NCBI GenBank assembly: GCA_023393755.1 | Contig: JAEXCA010000226.1 | Location: forward strand, 1 to 29,614 | Source of the DNA: Actinomycetes bacterium | GTDB lineage: Bacteria; Actinomycetota; Actinomycetes; Propionibacteriales; Propionibacteriaceae | Direction: 5' to 3' | DNA: 29,614 nt | Shown here: one piece after another, positions 13,818-21,446 of the stretch | Numbering within the stretch: position 1 is the first letter of the stretch | How the letters are laid out: each line of letters begins with the position of its first letter | Made by a program: the position numbers and the translations under genes | The notes under the pieces: generated by a model | The model's database searches: none | What the model was told of the DNA's origin: nothing | Seen by the model: the letters and a program-made list of their open reading frames with translations, nothing else

Positions 13818-15958
13818 TCACCCTCGCCCGGCTGCTGAACGGCGCCCGCGGAGATCGCTGGCGGCTGGCCGCCATCGCCGGCGGAGTGGCACTCGGCGTC
13901 GCGCTCGCGCTGTCGCTGTGGAGCGGCTTCACCGCGATCACCGACCGCAACCTCCGCTCCACCTGGATCGATGAGAGTCGGTCGTGGCAGGACCGCATCG
14001 AGCTCGACGACCAGACGGCACTGGCGCCCGAACAACTGCTGGTCTTCACCGACCACGATCGCTTCGGCGACCGCGAGATCACCGTGCTGCGGGTGGCGAC
14101 CACCCCCGACACCACGACCACCCTGCCCGGCATCGGACGACCGCCCGCGCCCGGCACCTCGGCGGTCTCCCCCGCCCTGGCCGGGCTGATCGCGAGCCAC
14201 CCAGCAGACGAGTTGGGCGCCCGCTTCGGCACCGTCGTGGCCGAACTCCCCGACACAGTGCTGGCCGGCCCGAACGCGCTGGCGGCGGTGATCGGTGCCG
14301 AACCCGCGGAACTGGCCAACGACGGCACGGTGTTCCACTCCCTGTCGGGCAGCGACTTCGCCACCGAGAACTACCGCTCGGTGGCGGTGATCGGGGCGAT
14401 CGCGGTCGGTTTCCCGGTGGTGATCCTGCTCAGCGTGGTGACCTCGCTCGGCTCGGCCAAGCGGGAGGAGCAGTTGGCCACGCTACGGCTGCTGGGCGCG
14501 ACACCGGGCACGCTCGCCCGGCTGGCCGCCTGGGAGACCGCTGCCACCAGCCTCACCGGAGCGGTCACCGGAATCGCGCTGGCCTGGCTGGTCGCGCCGG
14601 CCCTGGCCGGCATCGAGCTGGGCGGCGTCCGCTTCTTTCCAGACGAGTTGCGTCCCCGGCCGGACGCTGCGATGGCAATCCCCGCCCGGGTGGTGGCGAT
14701 CGCGGTCGGCATCGCCGCGCTGCGCGCCCGCCGGCTGCGCACCGGGCCGCTGGGCGGCAGCCGGGAACAAGCCGAGACCAGCCCCCGCTGGCGGCGGCTG
14801 GTTCCGCTGACGCTGGGCCTGATCGGGTTGCTGGTCGCCCACTGGGTGCCTGCGCCGGCGATGAATGGCCTCCTGGTGATCGGCAGCTTCGCGCTGGTGA
14901 CCGTCGGCCTGGTCGTCGCCGGTCCGCCGCTGCTGGCCGGGCTGGCCCGGTTCGGCGCGCAGCGGGCTCCCGGCCCGGTCGGCGTGATGGCGCTGAACCG
15001 GATCCGCCGCCATCCGAGACAGTCCTTCCGGGCGGTCAGCGGCCTGGTGATCGCCTGCTTCGTGGTGTCGGTCTTCGCCGGCGGACGCACCACATTGGAC
15101 ACCGTCCACCTGCCGGAGGGCCCCGACTACCTCCCGCCGCAGACCCTGATCGCCCAACTGTCCCGCACGCCGGCCCCGCCACCCCTGGACGACCCGGCGC
15201 TGCTGGCCGACCTGGCGGCGCTGCGCGCCGTCCCGGGGGTCACCGCGGTCGCGACGGCCTTCGAGAACGGGGACTCAACCGCCTACCTCACCGGCACCGG
15301 CGCCACCGCGCTGGGATACCCCAGCACCGCGCCGCTGGTCGGCGTTGACGAGGACTATGTGAGCGCACCCTTCCAACCTCACGCCGTGCCGCCCCTGCCC
15401 TACCCGCCGCGGGCCACCACCCTGTTCGTCCAGACCGCGGACGCCACTGCCCTGGAACGGGTTCGCACCGCGCTGCTCTCCGGCCAGGTCGGGTTGCGAC
15501 CGTACGGCTCCCTGCTCACCCGGGCGGAGTGGAGCCGAGCGGGCACCCGCAATGCCGAGGCGGACGAGTACGGCACGCTGGCCAGCCTCGGCATCCTGGT
15601 CGCCGCCGGGATCTCCGCCCTTGCCCTGGCTACCGCGACCCTGGCCGGCGTGCTGGACCGCCGCCGGGTGTTCGGTCTGCTCCGGCTGACCGGCCTCTCA
15701 CCCCGGACGCTCGGCGGCATCATCGCCGCCGAGGCTGCCGTCCCGCTGCTGGCGGTGTTCGTCGCAGTCGCCGCCCTGGGCCAGTTCGTGGCCTGGGCGA
15801 TGGTCACCGGGCTCACCGAGGGACGCCGCACCACCGGCTGGCCGGGCGCCGACTTCTATCTGGTGCTGGCAGCCTGCCTGGGGATGGCCGCCGCCGCGAT
15901 CGTTGCGTCGGTCGCCGCTGCCCGCCACAACACCACGGCGGTCACCCGCTTCGAATGA
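13814..15958 (+). CDS. FtsX-like ABC permease (two FtsX domains)
   Basis: The 714-residue membrane protein has a signal-anchor segment (about 17-38), an extracytoplasmic domain (about 40-190), a first FtsX block with segments near 193-215, 240-262, 290-302, 335-352 and 358-380, a segment near 408-425, a second extracytoplasmic domain (about 430-595) and a second FtsX block with segments near 598-622, 645-672 and 688-708. KREEQLATLRLLGATPGTLARLAAWE is the typical FtsX cytoplasmic motif, repeated as DRRRVFGLLRLTGLSPRTLGGIIAAE. This duplicated plan fits actinobacterial peptide-stress permeases regulated by PadR. It is coupled to the ATPase by ATGA. The stop is at 15956-15958, 19 nt before the next gene. 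Confidence 0.9.
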   Translation: MITLARLLNGARGDRWRLAAIAGGVALGVALALSLWSGFTAITDRNLRSTWIDESRSWQDRIELDDQTALAPEQLLVFTDHDRFGDREITVLRVATTPDTTTTLPGIGRPPAPGTSAVSPALAGLIASHPADELGARFGTVVAELPDTVLAGPNALAAVIGAEPAELANDGTVFHSLSGSDFATENYRSVAVIGAIAVGFPVVILLSVVTSLGSAKREEQLATLRLLGATPGTLARLAAWETAATSLTGAVTGIALAWLVAPALAGIELGGVRFFPDELRPRPDAAMAIPARVVAIAVGIAALRARRLRTGPLGGSREQAETSPRWRRLVPLTLGLIGLLVAHWVPAPAMNGLLVIGSFALVTVGLVVAGPPLLAGLARFGAQRAPGPVGVMALNRIRRHPRQSFRAVSGLVIACFVVSVFAGGRTTLDTVHLPEGPDYLPPQTLIAQLSRTPAPPPLDDPALLADLAALRAVPGVTAVATAFENGDSTAYLTGTGATALGYPSTAPLVGVDEDYVSAPFQPHAVPPLPYPPRATTLFVQTADATALERVRTALLSGQVGLRPYGSLLTRAEWSRAGTRNAEADEYGTLASLGILVAAGISALALATATLAGVLDRRRVFGLLRLTGLSPRTLGGIIAAEAAVPLLAVFVAVAALGQFVAWAMVTGLTEGRRTTGWPGADFYLVLAACLGMAAAAIVASVAAARHNTTAVTRFE

Positions 15959-15965
15959 CTCGGGA

Positions 15966-15971
15966 TAACCT
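15966..15971 (+). promoter_or_regulatory. -10 hexamer, leaderless type, for the NUDIX gene
   Basis: TAACCT is followed by GCCACG and the GTG at 15978. It begins only 8 nt after the permease stop, so the NUDIX gene may have its own start as well as read-through. Confidence 0.45.
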
Positions 15972-15977
15972 GCCACG

Positions 15978-16472
15978 GTGACCAGTGAGCGGGAATGCGG
16001 CTTCGACGTCGATGGCGACTGGTTCCGCTACCGGGCAGGGGCGGTGATCCTGGATCAGGGCCGGGTGTTGATGGCCCGCAACGAGGTCGACCCCTACCAC
16101 TACTCGATCGGCGGTGGCGTCCGGCACGGCGAGACCGCCGAGGACGCGGTACGCCGCGAGGTACTGGAGGAGACCGGCGTCGCGATGGAGATCGACCGGC
16201 TGCTGTTCGTCCACCAGAACTTCTTCGACGGCACCGGGTCGAGCGGCCTGACCGGACGGCACTGCCACGAACTCGCGCTCTACTTCCTGATGCGCTACTC
16301 CCCCACGATGCGACTCGCCGGCGCCAGCACCACCCTGACCGGCGCGCGGGAGTGGCACGAGTGGGTGCCCCTGGAGCGCTACGGCATCGACCGGCCGGCG
16401 TTTCCCACCTTCTTCGCCACCGAACTGAACCACCTGCCCAGCCGGCCCGAGCTGATCACCAGCCGGGAATGA
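15978..16472 (+). CDS. NUDIX hydrolase
   Basis: The 164-residue protein carries a complete Nudix box at residues 46-68 (G46, E52, R60, E61, E64, E65, G67), the Mg2+-binding pyrophosphohydrolase motif. The family cleaves nucleoside diphosphates linked to another group; nothing visible fixes the substrate. The start is GTG, with TAACCT 6 nt before it and no Shine-Dalgarno. A nearby in-frame ATG within the first 35 residues would remove the first strand of the fold, so GTG is preferred. It follows the PadR-ABC-FtsX operon closely but need not be functionally linked. It is convergent with the LCP gene. Confidence 0.9.
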   Translation: MTSERECGFDVDGDWFRYRAGAVILDQGRVLMARNEVDPYHYSIGGGVRHGETAEDAVRREVLEETGVAMEIDRLLFVHQNFFDGTGSSGLTGRHCHELALYFLMRYSPTMRLAGASTTLTGAREWHEWVPLERYGIDRPAFPTFFATELNHLPSRPELITSRE

Positions 16473-16490
16473 CGGCTCCTGGCGACCGCC

Positions 16491-16588
16491 TCTCGACAAG
16501 GCCCTTCGACCCTTTGCCAGGCTCTGCTCCTCGGCCCGCTGACGCGGCCCTCGTCGAGACTCCTTCCTCGCCGCCGCTGCAGGCGGCG
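16491..16588. repeat. Dispersed-type palindrome and GC hairpin between convergent genes
   Basis: TCTCGACAAGG (16491-16501) and CCTCGTCGAGA (16549-16559) pair at 10 of 11 positions. Next to it CGCCGCC-GCTGCA-GGCGGCG (16569-16588) makes a 7-bp perfect hairpin that may end transcription in both directions. The CCCTTCGA and CGAGACTCC elements are shared with the palindrome inside the ABC-F gene. No gene lies between 16473 and 16615. Confidence 0.55.
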
Positions 16589-16615
16589 TCGCGGTCGTCG
16601 TCTGGGATCGTCGGC

Positions 16616-18088
16616 CTACGAACTGACCTTGCAGACCGTGTCCAGATCCTCGGCCTGGTTCCCGGCACCCTTGGACGGCTTGGGCGAGGGCTTGGCCGAC
16701 TCGCCGTTGCCGTCGGCACCGGACGTCGGATCAGGAGACGCGGTCGCCTTCTCCGGATGGTCCTTGGCCTCGGAGGCGGCGATCTTGTCGGTGACGATCT
16801 CGCGGATCTTGGCGAAGTTCGGCTTCACCGGCTTGATCAGCGGCGGGCTGAAGTTCACCGACGACATCGGCAGCGAGCGTCCCTTCAGCGCCAGGTCGAG
16901 CGCGGTACCCAACTGGTCGCTGGGGATGTTGCTGGCGATCACCTTCTCGCTGGCCGCGGCGAGGTCGTTGAACTTGGTCAGCACGGTGGTCGGGTTGAGT
17001 TGCTTGACCATCGCGTTGATCACGCACTTCTGCCGGGCCATCCGCTCGTAGTCGCTGGAGCCCTCCCGCGAGCGGGCGAACCAGAGCGCGTGGAAGCCGT
17101 CCAGCAGGACGTTCTTGCCCGGCTCGATGTAGCCGTAGACCCCCTTCGGCCCGCTCTTGGAGCCGATCGGGATCCGCTTGTTGATGTCCAGCCGGATGCC
17201 GCCGACCGCGTCGATCAGCTTCTCGAAGCCCTTCAGGTCGATCATCGCCCAGTAGTTGATGTCGAGCCCGAGAATCTCGCCGACCACGTCCGCGGTCGCC
17301 TCGGCGCCGGGGTACTTCACGTCCGGGAAGAGCTCCTTGTTGTTCAGCGCCAGGGTGTAGACCGCGTTCAGCAGGCACTCCTGCGAGGCGCACCAGAAGC
17401 CGTCGGGGTACTTGGCGTGCAGCGGATTGTCCTTCGGGAACGGCGCCCACTGCAGGTTGCGGGGAAGGCTGAACAGCACCGTCCGGCCCGACTCGGCATC
17501 GATGCTGGCCACGATCATGGTGTCCGGACGCATCCCCCAGCGGTCGGCACCGGCGTCCCCGCCCATCAGCAGGATGTTGTACCGGCCCTGGGTTGCCTCG
17601 GCCTCGCCCCCGCCGGTGAACACCGAATCCACCAGGCTCGACTGCGCCCCGAACATGCCGGACGCCGCCCACGCGGCGGTGCCGGTGGTGGCGGCCAGGG
17701 CCAGGGCCAGGATGCCGGAGATCACCCGGCCGCGGCCGGACATGGCCTTGGGGTTGGCGATCCGCCAGGCGTCCACCATCAGCAGCGCCCAGGCGACGCC
17801 GAGCACCAGGATCGCCCCCTGCAGCACCCGTAGCGTGATCGGGTTGGCGTAGAGCGAGATCAGGAACGGGCGAGCGACCACGGCGGCGACGGCCGCGACG
17901 ATGACCAGGGCGATCAGGGACAGCCAGACCCGCAGCGCGATCCGGCCCAGGCGCCGGTTGCCGGCGGCGACCTGGGCGGAGCCCGGGATCACCAGGGTCA
18001 TCAGCACCAGCACGATGCCGCGGCGAATGGCGATGCCTTGGGATCGCTGCAGGGGCGGCGGCAGTTTCGCCGCGACGGTGGTCGCCAT
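16616..18088 (-). CDS. LytR-CpsA-Psr (LCP) family cell-wall ligase
   Basis: LCP proteins transfer glycan or teichoic-acid-like polymers from a polyprenyl carrier to peptidoglycan on the outer face of the membrane. The 490-residue protein has about four N-terminal hydrophobic segments (23-42, 52-73, 87-106 and 121-143), more than the single anchor common in the family, then the LCP domain (about 168-410). Key residues are visible: D178 and D182 in GGDAGADRW, R187 and D189 in MRPDT, SLPRNL (207-212) and the WFARSREGSSDYERMARQ arginine motif. A Lys/Pro/Ser-rich tail follows. The ATG at 18088 is chosen because GGGGAG is 6 nt upstream; longer starts cross the promoter. A CATACT hexamer at 18125-18130 fits as its -10. 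Confidence 0.93.
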   Translation of the reverse strand: MATTVAAKLPPPLQRSQGIAIRRGIVLVLMTLVIPGSAQVAAGNRRLGRIALRVWLSLIALVIVAAVAAVVARPFLISLYANPITLRVLQGAILVLGVAWALLMVDAWRIANPKAMSGRGRVISGILALALAATTGTAAWAASGMFGAQSSLVDSVFTGGGEAEATQGRYNILLMGGDAGADRWGMRPDTMIVASIDAESGRTVLFSLPRNLQWAPFPKDNPLHAKYPDGFWCASQECLLNAVYTLALNNKELFPDVKYPGAEATADVVGEILGLDINYWAMIDLKGFEKLIDAVGGIRLDINKRIPIGSKSGPKGVYGYIEPGKNVLLDGFHALWFARSREGSSDYERMARQKCVINAMVKQLNPTTVLTKFNDLAAASEKVIASNIPSDQLGTALDLALKGRSLPMSSVNFSPPLIKPVKPNFAKIREIVTDKIAASEAKDHPEKATASPDPTSGADGNGESAKPSPKPSKGAGNQAEDLDTVCKVSS

Positions 18089-18124
18089 CAAGGTCTCCCC
18101 GGGGAAGGTGGTCGGACTCCTCCC

Positions 18125-18130
18125 AGTATG
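18125..18130 (-). promoter_or_regulatory. Probable -10 hexamer of the LCP gene
   Basis: The minus strand reads CATACTGGGAGGAG, leaving a leader of about 30 nt with the Shine-Dalgarno GGGGAG. The octamer ATACTGGG recurs at the opposite promoter (18305-18312). Confidence 0.4.
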
Positions 18131-18303
18131 GACAGCCAATCCAATCCGGCCGGGTTGACGCGCCGTGCGAGCAACCCGGACGTCCGATCACCCCACCGAA
18201 CACCGACGGTGTGGAGCGGGGCGGGGACGGAAGCCCGGCCGGCCTGCGACGGTACGGTCAGCCGGCCGCACTCCTGCCCCTACCGACCGTGCCGCGCAGC
18301 GGG

Positions 18304-18309
18304 GATACT
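18304..18309 (+). promoter_or_regulatory. Probable -10 hexamer of the gene at 18337
   Basis: GATACT lies 27 nt before the ATG at 18337, followed by GGG as at the divergent LCP promoter. A GGCCGGC/GCCGGCC inverted repeat (18237-18243 and 18261-18267) lies upstream. No clear -35 is visible. Confidence 0.35.
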
Positions 18310-18336
18310 GGGCCGAACCACCGACGGAGGGCCGCG

Positions 18337-19407
18337 ATGAGCATCGATACCTCGACCTGGCCGGGCTGGACGCTTCAGGATCCGCGGCTCGGCGTGCCGT
18401 TGCTGGGCCTGCGCCACCCCGCGGACTGGCGTCCGAACGGCCAGGTCACCTGGACGCCGCAGCACACCGAGTCGCCGGAACGGCACTGGTTCGAGGTCAC
18501 CCACCCGGCCGGCCGGGCGGCCGTCCAGGGCTGGCCCCGGTTCGAGTTCACCTGGCCGGGCGGAGCCCCCGGCCAACCCAACGGCTACGGACGGACCTAC
18601 CTGCCGCCCGACTCCCCGGACCGGCTGCTCGGCAGCCTGCTCCCGCAACTGCTCGGACCCGGCGCCCAGCAGCCCACCCGGTTCGAGGTCCAGCCGCTGA
18701 CCGACTGGATGGAGCGGTTTCACCTCTCCGCCGACCAGCTCAGCCCTGGCGTCTCCTACACCGGGCTGCAGGCCTCCGTGGACGCTGCGGTCAACGGCGA
18801 GCCGTGGCTGTTCCAGGTTCAGGCGCTCCACTTCTCGGTGAGCAACCCGGGCTTCTTCAGCCCGATGACCAACCACGGCCTGTTCGTGAACGTGGTGCGG
18901 GTAGCGGCCGCGGAGGCGGCGGCGCTGCTGCCGGCGCTGACCGCGATCCTGGACAGCGTGGTGCCGAACCCGGGCTGGATGGCGGCGGTCAACCAGGTGG
19001 GGCAGCAGAACGCCGAGGCCTTCGCCGCCCGGCAGGCCAACGCCCGCTGGGCGGCCTTCCAGGCCGAGCAGGCCGGGATCGCCGCGGTCGGCGCGGCGGC
19101 CGCGGACCTGCGCGCCACCCAGGCCGCGAACTCCCAGGCCCGCTTCGACCAGGTGATGGCACCGCCGCCGGTACCGTCCGGGGCGCCGGGGGTGTCGGCC
19201 GCGGAAGCCTGGCGCAACGAGTTGGGCGGCGTCGAGGCGATCGACGATCCGAACAGCAGCGAGGGCAACGTCAGGTACGTCTCCTCGCACACCGCGGTGA
19301 CCTGGCAGAACGAGGTCGGTGAGGTGATCGAGACCGATGACGTGAACTTCGACCCGAACATCGGCTCCCACCACACCTGGCAGGTGGCCCGCCGCTACCA
19401 GAACTGA
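18337..19407 (+). CDS. Unrecognised 356-residue soluble protein
   Basis: I do not recognise a family. The start is ATG at 18337 with GGAGG six nt upstream. The protein has no signal peptide or membrane segment. Residues 1-120 are rich in Trp, Pro and Gly with beta-like pieces (HWFEVTHPAGRAAVQGWPRFEFTW); 130-215 form a second globular part; 215-285 are Ala/Gln-rich and probably helical coil; the last 65 residues contain two similar strands, AWRNELGGVEAIDDPN and TWQNEVGEVIETDDVN, about 33 residues apart, suggesting an internal duplication. It lies between the LCP gene (divergent) and purE (convergent). GC content and codon use look like its neighbours, so recent transfer is not indicated. Confidence 0.7.
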   Translation: MSIDTSTWPGWTLQDPRLGVPLLGLRHPADWRPNGQVTWTPQHTESPERHWFEVTHPAGRAAVQGWPRFEFTWPGGAPGQPNGYGRTYLPPDSPDRLLGSLLPQLLGPGAQQPTRFEVQPLTDWMERFHLSADQLSPGVSYTGLQASVDAAVNGEPWLFQVQALHFSVSNPGFFSPMTNHGLFVNVVRVAAAEAAALLPALTAILDSVVPNPGWMAAVNQVGQQNAEAFAARQANARWAAFQAEQAGIAAVGAAAADLRATQAANSQARFDQVMAPPPVPSGAPGVSAAEAWRNELGGVEAIDDPNSSEGNVRYVSSHTAVTWQNEVGEVIETDDVNFDPNIGSHHTWQVARRYQN

Positions 19408-19456
19408 CCCGCTGTGCCGCGGAGGTTGACCGAGTCAGCCTCGCGTCCGCGGCCGA

Positions 19457-19482
19457 GCTGCCGCCCGCGGCGGGGTAACAGC
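19457..19482. terminator. Possible bidirectional hairpin between convergent genes
   Basis: CCGCC-CGC-GGCGG (19461-19473) is enclosed by GCTG/CAGC (19457-19460 and 19479-19482). It lies in the 89-bp gap between the ends of the 18337-19407 gene and purE. There is no T-run. Confidence 0.35.
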
Positions 19483-19496
19483 GGCCGTCGGGGCGG

Positions 19497-20021
19497 CTAA
19501 CCGCCGTCCCAGAAACCGTCGGGATCTCCGGTGGCGGCCCGCACCCGCTCGCCCTTGGCGGTGGCCGAGGCCCGCAACTCCTCCTGGAAGGCGACCATCG
19601 CCTGCTGCAGCGCCGGATCGGAAGCGGCCAGGATCCGGACGGCGAGCAGCCCGGCGTTGCGGGCATTGCCCACCGCCACCGTGGCGACCGGGACGCCGGC
19701 GGGCATCTGGACGATCGACAGCAGCGAGTCCAGGCCGTCGAGGTGCTTCAACGGCACCGGGACACCGATCACGGGCAGCGGGGTGAGCGCGGCCAGCATC
19801 CCGGGCAGGTGGGCCGCACCGCCGGCGCCGGCGACGATCACCTTGAGTCCGCGGCCGGCGGCGCCCCGTCCGTAGGCCACCATCTCCTCGGGCATCCGGT
19901 GGGCGGAGACCACGTCCGCCTCGTAGCGGACGCCGAACTCGCCCAGCGCGGCGGCGGCGGCCTCCATCACCGGCCAGTCGGAATCCGAGCCCATCACGAT
20001 GCCCACCAGCGGTTCAGCCAT
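19497..20021 (-). CDS. purE: N5-carboxyaminoimidazole ribonucleotide mutase
   Basis: PurE converts N5-CAIR to CAIR in de novo purine synthesis, using the product of PurK. The 174-residue protein has the class I signature GSDSDW (11-16), SAHR (39-42) with the catalytic His41, GAGGAAHLPGM near 70 and GVPV...LDGLDSLLSIVQMP. The ATG at 20021 has AAAGGAG 5 nt upstream and lies 8 bases inside the 3' end of purK, so translation is coupled. The order purK-purE on one strand without other genes is usual in actinobacteria. The C-terminal 20 residues form a slightly extended acidic/Gly tail. Confidence 0.96.
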   Translation of the reverse strand: MAEPLVGIVMGSDSDWPVMEAAAAALGEFGVRYEADVVSAHRMPEEMVAYGRGAAGRGLKVIVAGAGGAAHLPGMLAALTPLPVIGVPVPLKHLDGLDSLLSIVQMPAGVPVATVAVGNARNAGLLAVRILAASDPALQQAMVAFQEELRASATAKGERVRAATGDPDGFWDGG

Positions 20022-21171
20022 GGTGGCTCCTTTCAACGGGTGTCCCCATGAACAGGTCGGCGGCGGCACGAGCACGCGCGCGGGTTGCGTCCAGTTCGTC
20101 ACCGACCGCGGTGACGTGGCCGAGCTTGCGTCCGGGTACCCAGGACTTGCCGTAGAACTGCACCTTGAGCGCCGGATCCAGTTCCAGCACGTCCACCAGG
20201 CCGGAGGCGAGGTCGCTCCGGGGTCCGCCCAGCACGTTGGCCATCACCGACCAGGCCGCCCGGGGCGCGGTGGAACCCAGCGGCAGGTCCGCCACCGCCC
20301 GCAGGTGGTTCTCGAACTGCGAGGTGACCGCCCCGTCGATGCTCCAGTGCCCGGTGTTGTGCGGCCGCATCGCGAGCTCGTTGACCACCACCCGGCCGTC
20401 GGCGTCCTCCATCAACTCGACGGCGAGGATGCCGACCACGTCCAGTTCCTCGGCGATCCGCAGCGCGAACCGCTGCCACTCCTCGGCCTCGTGCTGGGGC
20501 AGGCCGGGGGCCGGTGTCGTGGTGTCGGTGCAGATCCCGTCGGTCTGGACCGTCTCGCTGATCGGGTAGGCCACCGCCTGACCGCCGGGACGCCGGGCGA
20601 CCAGCGCCGAGAGCTCCCGCCGGAACGGGATGTACTCCTCGGCCAGGATCCGGATGCCCGGCGCCAGCGAGGCGAACGGCACCCCGGCCTGCGAGGGATC
20701 GTCCAGCTTCCAGACGCCCTTGCCGTCGTAGCCGCCGCGGGAGGTCTTGGCGATCACCGGCCAGCCGGTGCTGCTGGCGAACTCGATCAGTTCGGCCGGG
20801 GAGTCGACCGGCCGGTACGCCGGACAGGGAATACCCAGCGCGGTCAGCCGGTCCCGCATCACGATCTTGTCCTGGGCATGCCGCAGCGCGTCCGGACCTG
20901 GGCGCACCGCGATGCCGCGGGCCAGCAACTCCCGCAGGATCGGCTGCGGCACGTGCTCGTGGTCGAAGGTGATCACGTCGCAGCCGGCGGCGAAGTCGAG
21001 GACCGTCGCCGGATCGGTGTAGTCGCCGACCGTGACGTCCGCCACCACCTGGGCCGCCGACACGTCCGGGCCCTCGGCCAGCAGCCGCACCCGCAGCCCG
21101 AGCCCAATCCCGGCGGCGTGCATCATGCGCGCCAACTGGCCGCCGCCGATGATGCCGATGGTGGGGATCAC
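20014..21171 (-). CDS. purK: N5-carboxyaminoimidazole ribonucleotide synthase
   Basis: PurK is an ATP-grasp ligase that joins bicarbonate to AIR with ATP to give N5-CAIR. The 385-residue protein shows the N-terminal GIIGGGQLARMM (5-16 region), FDHEHVP, the ATP-grasp loop KTSRGGYDGKGVW, EEYIPFRRELSALVAR, and NELAMRPHNTGHWSIDG with ligand residues for Mg2+. The start chosen is GTG at 21171: homology begins 2 codons later and TAGGCT ends 7 nt before it, so the mRNA is probably leaderless. The frame stays open much further upstream but that part is a tandem-repeat intergenic region, not coding. It overlaps purE by 8 bases. Confidence 0.95.
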   Translation of the reverse strand: MIPTIGIIGGGQLARMMHAAGIGLGLRVRLLAEGPDVSAAQVVADVTVGDYTDPATVLDFAAGCDVITFDHEHVPQPILRELLARGIAVRPGPDALRHAQDKIVMRDRLTALGIPCPAYRPVDSPAELIEFASSTGWPVIAKTSRGGYDGKGVWKLDDPSQAGVPFASLAPGIRILAEEYIPFRRELSALVARRPGGQAVAYPISETVQTDGICTDTTTPAPGLPQHEAEEWQRFALRIAEELDVVGILAVELMEDADGRVVVNELAMRPHNTGHWSIDGAVTSQFENHLRAVADLPLGSTAPRAAWSVMANVLGGPRSDLASGLVDVLELDPALKVQFYGKSWVPGRKLGHVTAVGDELDATRARARAAADLFMGTPVERSHHG

Positions 21172-21178
21172 GTTCGTC

Positions 21179-21184
21179 AGCCTA
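21179..21184 (-). promoter_or_regulatory. -10 hexamer of purK, leaderless type
   Basis: On the minus strand TAGGCT is followed by seven bases and GTG. No Shine-Dalgarno is present. No purine riboswitch structure was recognised. Confidence 0.45.
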
Positions 21185-21242
21185 TCGGGCGGGCCACGGC
21201 GATCGGCGGGCACGTCCGCTTCCTGATTCTGGCCGCCTCTAC

Positions 21243-21360
21243 AGCCAGGGGGACGGTTCCCTGGCTCAAATTGGACCGGAGAACCGTCCCCGGGTCCACG
21301 GCGGACCAGAGAACCGTCCCCGGGTCCACGGCGGACCAGAGATCCGACCCCGGGTCCACG
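21243..21360. repeat. Hairpin followed by three 30-bp tandem repeats
   Basis: AGCCAGGG-GGACGGTT-CCCTGGCT (21243-21266) is a perfect 8-bp hairpin. It is followed by three 30-bp units, 21271-21300, 21301-21330 and 21331-21360, each ending in CCCCGGGTCCACG; the last two start with GCGGACCAGAGA. GACGGTT/AACCGTC links hairpin and repeats. The 275-bp gap between purK and the dehydrogenase gene contains no credible gene; this array and a terminator are its only visible content. Confidence 0.8.
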
Positions 21361-21400
21361 GCGGGCGAGCTCTCGCCGCGAGGGAAACTCCAGGGCGCGA

Positions 21401-21435
21401 AACGACCCACCCGGAACCTGTCCCGGTGGGTCGTT
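21401..21435 (-). terminator. Intrinsic-type terminator after the P5C dehydrogenase gene
   Basis: AACGACCCACC (21401-21411) pairs perfectly with GGTGGGTCGTT (21425-21435), an 11-bp stem with a 13-nt loop, 12 nt beyond the stop codon. On the minus strand the stem ends in GTCGTTTCG, a short T stretch. Confidence 0.7.
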
Positions 21436-21446
21436 CGACGGACTGT

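Noticed and set aside
12583..15958. A bacteriocin or lantibiotic biosynthesis cluster
   Set aside because: PadR, an ATPase and an FtsX permease are present, but no precursor peptide or modification enzyme is visible nearby.
16472..16719. Minus-strand open frame over the LCP gene end and spacer
   Set aside because: It is out of frame with the LCP protein, low in complexity and covers the palindromic spacer.
21271..21360. CRISPR-like array of 30-bp units
   Set aside because: Units are directly adjacent without spacers, so they are ordinary tandem repeats.
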